Shown here in pieces: positions 57,945-64,000 of a stretch of 64,000 nucleotides of DNA. Every line of letters starts with the position of its first letter. Position 1 is the stretch's first letter. The notes beneath the pieces are model-generated. The model saw only the letters and a program-made list of their open reading frames with translations, was not told the DNA's origin and did no database searches. The DNA comes from Plecoglossus altivelis (Eukaryota; Chordata; Actinopteri; Osmeriformes; Plecoglossidae), in assembly GCA_036571765.1 (NCBI GenBank), contig BROE01000004.1, forward strand, positions 829,016 to 893,015, given 5' to 3'. A program made the translations under genes and the position numbers.

Positions 57945-58497
57945 AGAGTGAGGGAGGCAGGGGTGAGGAGGGGGAAGAAAGGAAAGAGGCAGAGAGAGGG
58001 AGGCAGGGTTGAGGAGGGGGAAGAAAGGATAGAGGCAGAGAGAAATAGGAGAGCAGACAAGAAAAAAAAGGGTGAGAGAGACTGGGCAGGGGGGCAGGAG
58101 TTGAGGCCGAAAGAGAAAAGACAAGAAGGGAGAGAGGCTTAGAGAGGGGAGGAGAGTGGCTGGTGGAGAGAGAGGTGGGGTGGAGGGAAAGAGACTGGGG
58201 GGAAGGAGACAGGCAGGGTGGAGGGAGAGAGCCTGGGGGGAAGGAGGCAGGCAGGGTGGAGGGAGAGAGCCTGTGGGGAAGGAGGCAGGCAGGGTGGAGG
58301 GAGAGAGCCTGTGGGGAAGGAGACAGGCAGGGGGGAAGGAGACAGACAGGGTGGAGGGAGAGAGACTTTGGGGAGGAAGAGAGAGACTGGGGGGAAGGAA
58401 AGAGGCAAGGTGGAGGCAGAGAGGCAGGGTGGAGGGAGAGGCAGGGTGGAGGGGGAGAGGCAGGGTGGAGGGGGGAGGTGGGGGGAGAGAGACAGCT
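57945..58497. repeat. GA-rich minisatellite with 38-bp units
   Basis: The part 58216-58345 repeats GGGTGGAGGGAGAGAGCCTG(T/G)GGGGAAGGAGGCAGGCA with a 38-base period. The left part (57945-58140) has an older duplicated block containing GAGGAGGGGGAAGAAAGG, and the right end shortens to 19-base units. Pro/Ser/Leu minus frames up to 271 codons are artefacts. Confidence 0.94.
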
Positions 58498-59471
58498 GTA
58501 ACAGCCTGAGGGTGACCTACAGGAGAGAGAAGAGCACATCTGTAAAGGCTGACAGGCCAATAAGGGGTCGACGTACCATTATCATCAACAGCAGGGGGAC
58601 GCATCACCGCTAGATGCCCTCCCACACAGAGCCCCACTCAGGGTGAATTAGGTTTCGTCTGCCTTAGCCAGCAGGGCGGCTATCCTGCAGCTGCTGAATG
58701 TCTGTTCTTCCTCCCTGTGGCCAGACCCTCTTTGTCTCTGCGCTCAGTCCTGCAGACACCACTCTCTCGTGAATCTCATTTGACCACGAGCCACGTACTT
58801 GTGAAACCTACAACTAGTGTGTCGTCCCCCTCCCCACTCGTTTCCACGGTAAGTTTTAGAGATGGAGTTGATCTGTGTTTCCAGTGATAAAACGTGATAC
58901 GTGTGGATGTTTAATTATCCCAGCTAGTGGGCGGTAGGGTAAATGATACACATCACCATTTGTTGAGGATAATGGTACTTATTGTCTCATTTGAAAATGA
59001 GATATCAGCCATAAAATAAACATTAGACGAGGAGGGGGGAATCTTCGATCAAACCCTCCAACTCAAACGTATATACTACTGACTTGGCTTACAACCTACG
59101 ATTCTATTTAAACATCGTTTCAATCTCTATGGAGCAGAGGTGAAGTAGTGTCTGTATCTCACGTTTTCAATTTCCTGACACAGGTTATCACCAAGTATGT
59201 GACTGAAGTCAAAGGAACCATATTGAGGTTTTTTTATTGTTCTAATCGCCAGGCCAAGTCCCCACCTCAGACATTAAGAGGCCTAGAGGGGCCACATTGC
59301 CATAGCCTGATTCCATAAAAATAGTGTTCAATTATTACATAGCTTCAGGGTATAGTAGGTCTACAGAGGTTAAATTTTACTCCAGGAAATAACAGCGTAC
59401 AATATAGGACAATAGAGTGAGTCTGTTGATCTAAAGTGGAGATGGATTAGATTGTCTAGACACCAGGAAAC
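58498..59471. other. Unique sequence, no supported gene
   Basis: A phase is open from about 58590 to a donor-like ACG/GTAAGTT at about 58852, but composition there is C-rich and no acceptor stands out. Not called. Confidence 0.4.
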
Positions 59472-59578
59472 ACAGTCAAAAGCACAGGCAAAGACAGGCA
59501 AAGACACAGTCAAAGGTACATTCAAAGACACAGTCAAAGACACAGTCAAAGACACAGTCAAAGACACAGTCAAAGGCA
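59472..59578. repeat. 12-bp tandem repeat (AAAGACACAGTC), about 8 copies
   Basis: Strict 12-base units with a degenerate left edge (AGGCAAAGACAGGC). Because 12 is divisible by 3, the minus strand reads as a tetrapeptide-type repeat. Confidence 0.95.
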
Positions 59579-60087
59579 TCAGAACACGTCAAATAGTTTA
59601 AGTAAACGCTGCTGTACGTGATGTTTTCCCAGGTTCGGCAAAAGGCCAGTATTTTATCAAGCAAACAGGTGGGTAAGGAAATAATCATGACCGTCTTTAT
59701 CGATCTAATTTGTTGTAGGTTTTTTCTCTAACATTTGTCCTTTACAAATAGGAAAGTAAAACCACTCCTGCCCCTGGACCCACATCAGCATTACTGGAAC
59801 GCACATACATCAACGTGTAACACAATTTCAATTTGACCACAAGAAAGAAAATGGTCAAACAACCTAAGAATAGGTCCATAAATCCTGTGCAACAATTATA
59901 CGATGTGTTTATCAGTATGTTGGGAAGGAGATGCTATTTGTCTAACCGACCCAGGAGAGAAGCCCATCCTCTGCCATCGTCATTAGGGAAAGACATTAGG
60001 GAGGAAATAACGGAGGGAGCGTGATGGAGGAAGAGAAGAACAGGAGACCAGGAGGCTCTGTTTGAAGCCTCATTACTTGGAGTGTGT
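59579..60087. other. Unique sequence, no supported gene
   Basis: No feature is seen. Confidence 0.5.
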
Positions 60088-60478
60088 TTCTCTCTCTCTC
60101 TTTTCCTCTTCTCCCTCTTTCCTTTCTCTCTTTCTCTTTCCTTTCTCTCTCTCCCTCTTTCCTTTCTCTCTCCCTCTTTCCTTTCTCTCTCTTTCCTTCC
60201 TCTCTCTTTCCTTCCTCTCTCTCTCCCTCTTCCCTTTCTCTCTCCCTCGTTCCTTTCTCTCTCCCTCTTTCCTTTCTCTCTCTCTCCCTCTTTCCTTTCT
60301 CTTTCTCTCTCCCTCTTTCCTTTCATCTCTCTCCCTCTTTCTCTCTCTTTCCTTTAGTCTCTCTCCCTCTTTCCTTTCTCTCTACTTTCATTTAGTCTCT
60401 CCCTCTTTCCTTTAGTCTCTCTCTTTCCTTTTTCTCCCTCTTTCCTTAAGTCTCTCATTCTTTCCTTTCTTTCTCCTT
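60088..60478. repeat. CT-rich minisatellite (CCCTCTTTCCTTTCTCTCT units)
   Basis: About 390 bases of repeated CCCTCTTTCCTTTCTCTCT-type units, an almost pure pyrimidine strand. Confidence 0.95.
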
Positions 60479-60913
60479 GTTATGTATGAAGTTAAATGGT
60501 TCCCAGTATTGCTGTAGTCAGTCACTAACTGTAATCCAGTGTAAAGCACAAAACCATCTGATGTGTGATGTATCAGTGTAGGGAATAAAACACAGATTTG
60601 CATTAATCTTGTGGCAGGCACAAGATAAACAAGCCTGGTCTATGTCTGGGAAAGAGGGATTTACAACCACTTTAGAACCCAGAGCCCTAACAAGTTTGGA
60701 TCTAGTGATCAGTAACCTTGTTCCCAGATGGGGGCAAAAAATCTTCAGAAGAGCAGCCACAACTAATCAATACAAGAGAAGCAGATTAATAGATTTCCAA
60801 TTCAAACATTCTTCTAGTTTCTTCTCTAATGACCATGAGGAGTGTAATTCAAGGTGTCGAACAGAAGAAGGCACTCTAAAGTAGCTCACAGCTACAACGT
60901 TATCATATCACAG
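60479..60913. other. Unique sequence, no supported gene
   Basis: The 91-codon plus frame at 60609-60884 is not recognisable and lacks splice support. Confidence 0.45.
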
Positions 60914-61440
60914 ACCCCCCCTCTCTCCCACCCACCTCCCCCTCTCCCACCCACCTCCCTTTCACCCCCTCTCCCCACCCTATCTCCAACCGCTTTCTCC
61001 CTCCCACTCCCATCCCCTCTCTGCCCACCCACCTCCCCCTCTCCTCCACCTCACCCACCCCTCCCCACCTCCCCCGCTCTCCCAGGCTTGCCGCTCCCCC
61101 TGGTGCCACCCACATCCTCTACCACCACCGCACCCTCTCTCCAGCCCCCCCCACCTCGCCCTCTCCCCACCCACCTCCCCTCTCCCAGCGCGCGCCCCCT
61201 CTCTCCCAACCTCCTCCCCCCTTCCCACCCCCCTCCCTCTCTCCCCCCCCTCCCTCATACATAACACACACAACCCACACAAACACACAACACAACACAA
61301 AATCTCCCACCCCCCTCTACACCCCCTCTACAGCCCCCCTACACCCCCCTACACCTAAACCACCTAAAACCTACTCCTCCACACCCCCTCACCACCCAAG
61401 CCCACTAACCCCCGCCCCCAAAACAAACCATACATACACA
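60914..61440. repeat. C-rich low-complexity block, nearly G-free
   Basis: CCCACCTCCCC-type words give way from about 61258 to CA/CCCCCTA words with almost no G. All long frames here are composition artefacts. Confidence 0.9.
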
Positions 61441-61523
61441 CACACATACTATAAAATCGTCCACCACCACACCAAAACATCAAACAAACAAACAAACAAA
61501 AAAAAAAAAAAAAAACAAAAAAA

Positions 61524-61554
<31 letters not shown>

Positions 61555-61997
61555 AAACAAAAAAAAAAAAAAAAAAAAAAAGAAAAAAAAGAAGAAAAAG
61601 AAAACAAACAAATAAATAATAAAAAAAAAAAAAAGAAAATACACAATAAAACCAAGTAAAACCATAAAAAAAAAAAAAAAAGAAACAATAGAAAAAAAAA
61701 CACACAAAAAACAAAAAGAACCAAAAAAAAGAATAATGAAAAAAAAGTTATAACAAAATAAATAATAATAACACTACACATTTTCACCCCAATAAAATAT
61801 ATAATAAATAAAATACACATACAAATGAAATTACAAAAAACACAATAAAAAAACACAAAACAAAAATAATCAAAAAATAAAATAAAAAGAATAAAGAAAA
61901 TTACAAGAGATAAAAAATAATAAAAAATAATAAAAAATACAAAAAGAAAAATAGTAAATCGAGTACAAAAAAGACAAAGAAAATAAATAAAAAAGAT
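61441..61997. repeat. A-rich low-complexity block, nearly G-free
   Basis: About 550 bases dominated by A with C, then A with T. It includes runs of more than ten A (61498-61580) and AATA words. The continuous change from C-rich to A-rich with little G or T is unlike the flanks and may be low-quality consensus rather than genome. Confidence 0.9.
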
Positions 61998-62351
61998 AGA
62001 ATTAGGGAAGTGGTATGCTTCTGTTTCTCCTATATATAAAAAAGAAACATAGTTTTCCTTTTAGAAATGGCCTGATTTATTTACTGAAGAAGGCTGTTCT
62101 TATTTCATGTGAGCAAACCTGGAGTTTGGCGTGTGGTGAAAATAGCAACAGAACTCATTGATTGTCCTCATTGCTAAGCTTTCTATTCATCTCCAACGAC
62201 AACAACAAGATACACAGTGAAGCAGCTGGGTTATTTCACAGGGTTGCTCTGAGCATGTTCTCAACCCAGATTCCTCAAAATATCTTTTCTGTCTTTTCAA
62301 ACGGTGTGTACAAACTGAACAGGTTCGGTGTGTATTCTGTGTCTTCTGGGT
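61998..62351. other. Unique sequence, no supported gene
   Basis: Normal composition resumes. Nothing is supported. Confidence 0.5.
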
Positions 62352-62385
<34 letters not shown>

Positions 62386-62572
62386 TGTGTGTGTGTGTGT
62401 GTTTGGGAGTACGTGTATGTGGGACTGTGTGAGTGTGTATGGGACTGTGTGTGTGTATGACTGTGTGAGCGTGTATATGTGTGGGACTGTGTGTGTGAAT
62501 GAATGTGTATGTGTTGGACTGTGCATATGTGTGTGGGACTGTGTGTGTGTGTGTGTGTGTGTATTCCTGTCT
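62352..62572. repeat. (TG)n microsatellite with GGGACTGTGTG sub-repeats
   Basis: Pure TG at about 62353-62402, then a looser array in which GGGACTGTGTG or GACTGTG recurs about seven times. Confidence 0.95.
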
Positions 62573-64000
62573 GGCCATCTGCTTTTTTGTATTGAACCCT
62601 GGGATGATGTTCATCAGAGTGAAGGTAGTTAGTTCAGTTTACCGACTGGCTGATCGTCCATCAGCAGTACACAGCAGGTGTGCCATGAACTCCTCTGTTA
62701 GCCAGAATGCTCTGTAAACCTGACATACAGTTAAGAGAAAACTGTTTATGTTTTAGAAAATGATCGGTTTCAAACTCCAGTTGCCTGTTCTACAACAAGT
62801 TCACATTTTACCCCCAGTTGGAAGTTCTTGTGTCTGACTAGCATTGACTGCTCGGATTTCTAAATTGAAATAATGACGTTTATACAACAGGAAATTGTCC
62901 AATAATAATGTCAATTTAGCCAACAGCTCATTAAAAGCTTTAATTTTATTGGGAAAATTAGCATTAGGATTCAATTAAACATTTTACTGAAACAGGGCTT
63001 AGTGTAAATTATGTTGATGTCAGTTGCTCTGTGGCAGTGTGCATTTCATATAAAACAATATATATACACACACAGATACAATACATATAGATGTATCCAT
63101 GCTGTGTATTCAGTTAAAGGACAATAAAGACTGTTCTGGTCTTGGTTGTGTTCGTTATCAGGAGATGGGAGGGAATGGCAGAGGGGTGAATGTAAAGGGA
63201 TTTACTTCACTGAACGTCCAGAGATGGGAAAGAATCTAATTAGGAGATGGACGGGAGACGTGCCTGGTGTCAGAGACAGTAACGGCCGCTAGACTGTCAA
63301 AGAGGAGAAGCTTATTTTCGGCCTAAAACATAAAAATTGACGATTTATTTCTAAGCAAATTCTGCCCTACGTTTGCCATCAAGTTCAGTTTCCTAGCAGG
63401 CTAGTTCACCGCTACGACACTAGCCTAACCTACTGCATGAATTAGTGAATGGATGAACTAACGATCCTACCTACGAATTAGGTTAACCTGAAACCAGGAA
63501 CGTGGTGTATAATTGTATAAAAATGTATGATGAAATTAGGCAAGCTATTTTGCCACCAAGAAATAATTTGCGGCAGTTTGTATTTCAACTACTCTTGCCA
63601 AATTCAACTCTACTTCTGCGATAAGAGTGAGCTCGAACAGGTCCGCGACTTTTTATTGAACAAAATCCCTTTGGCCTTATCGCTGTAGTCTTTAACAAAT
63701 CAAGTCAGACTCTTAATACAACTGTCGCTCTACAAGGAAGCAAGGCTGGGTAAGGAACGAACAAACTCACCTCTTCTCTTTCCTCTAAACCGTTATCGTC
63801 AATATGACAAGGACAGAAACACATCTCAGTTTGCAAAGCTTCCGAAAAAAGACGTGTTAAAGGCTTCACACGGAAGCCAAACATTCCGCTCTGATTTAGC
63901 GCTCCTGTAAGTTCCTGTGTGACGTTTATTTGTATCACATGATAAAGTCATCGAAGGCCGACAACTCGGCGTGTATGTTTTTACGCTCACCCTAGGTAAC
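62573..64000. other. Unique sequence, no supported gene
   Basis: AT-rich non-repetitive sequence to the window end. The word GGACAATAAAGACTGTTCT near 63119-63137 resembles some repeat tails but is too short to call. Confidence 0.4.

Noticed and set aside
57822..58637. 271-codon minus frame rich in Pro, Ser and Leu
   Set aside because: Produced by the 38-base GA-rich minisatellite; the opposite strand is open as well.
61364..61856. Phe-rich minus-strand frames
   Set aside because: Translation of the A-rich low-complexity block; not a membrane protein.
63108..63145. GGACAATAAAGACTGTTCT as a repeat tail or polyadenylation site
   Set aside because: Too short to separate from chance in AT-rich DNA, and no exon or element body precedes it.
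1..64000. CRISPR arrays, bacterial operons, rRNA or tRNA genes
   Set aside because: Tandem repeats here have no spacer architecture, no prokaryotic gene organisation is present, and no cloverleaf or rRNA signature was seen.

Overview
The window looks like vertebrate nuclear DNA, most probably from a ray-finned (teleost) fish. I base this on dense dinucleotide microsatellites and minisatellites, on interspersed repeats I recognise as common in fish, and on the absence of operon-like gene packing. The interspersed repeats are an L2/CR1-type LINE 3' end, a TTAA-flanked piggyBac-type MITE, a repeat with the core GGCGGGGTACACCCTGGACTG, and a repeat tail ending CTTGACTTGACTTGA. The sequence is a draft scaffold with three N gaps (783-1263, 22353-22752, 52339-53066) and one single N at 52026. 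The species cannot be named from what is visible.

No complete gene is present. Nearly all long open frames are artefacts of simple repeats (poly-Pro, poly-Ser/Leu, Cys-Val or His-Thr translations). The best coding signal is a short minus-strand terminal exon at 38043-38118. Its third codon positions are almost all G or C, a stop ends the frame, an acceptor begins it, and an AATAAA signal lies about 104 bases after the stop. Four weaker candidates have splice-like edges and one open frame: 2564-2644 (-), 8390-8430 (+), 50414-50496 (-) and 55526-55660 (+). A few such coincidences are expected by chance in 64 kb, so the window is probably intronic or intergenic.

Layout: 0.4-1.7 kb is a GA minisatellite with a gap. 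3.3-3.7 kb is C-rich. 8-17 kb alternates CA/TG, GA/CT, a 20-bp minisatellite (14.4 kb), a piggyBac-like MITE (16.1 kb), a 41-bp triplicate and a long CA/CG tract. 20-25 kb holds an interspersed repeat, a TG tract, a G-flanked gap and a palindromic MITE-like element. 26-27 kb is a perfect 597-bp tandem duplication. 28-30 kb has two minisatellites. 35.9-36.5 kb is the LINE fragment. 36.8-37.7 kb is a diverged duplication of about 460 bp, followed by the candidate terminal exon. 43-47 kb has CA and GA tracts and a 20-bp minisatellite that abuts an interspersed-repeat tail. 48.4-50.3 kb is a large 48-bp minisatellite with two corrupted islands. 52-53 kb is a GA tract and gap. 57-60 kb has three more tandem arrays. 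60.9-62 kb is a strange C-rich to A-rich block almost without G.

Nothing here supports a gene system working together. The main biology is repeat turnover (minisatellite expansion, MITE and LINE insertion). Several features may instead be assembly artefacts.
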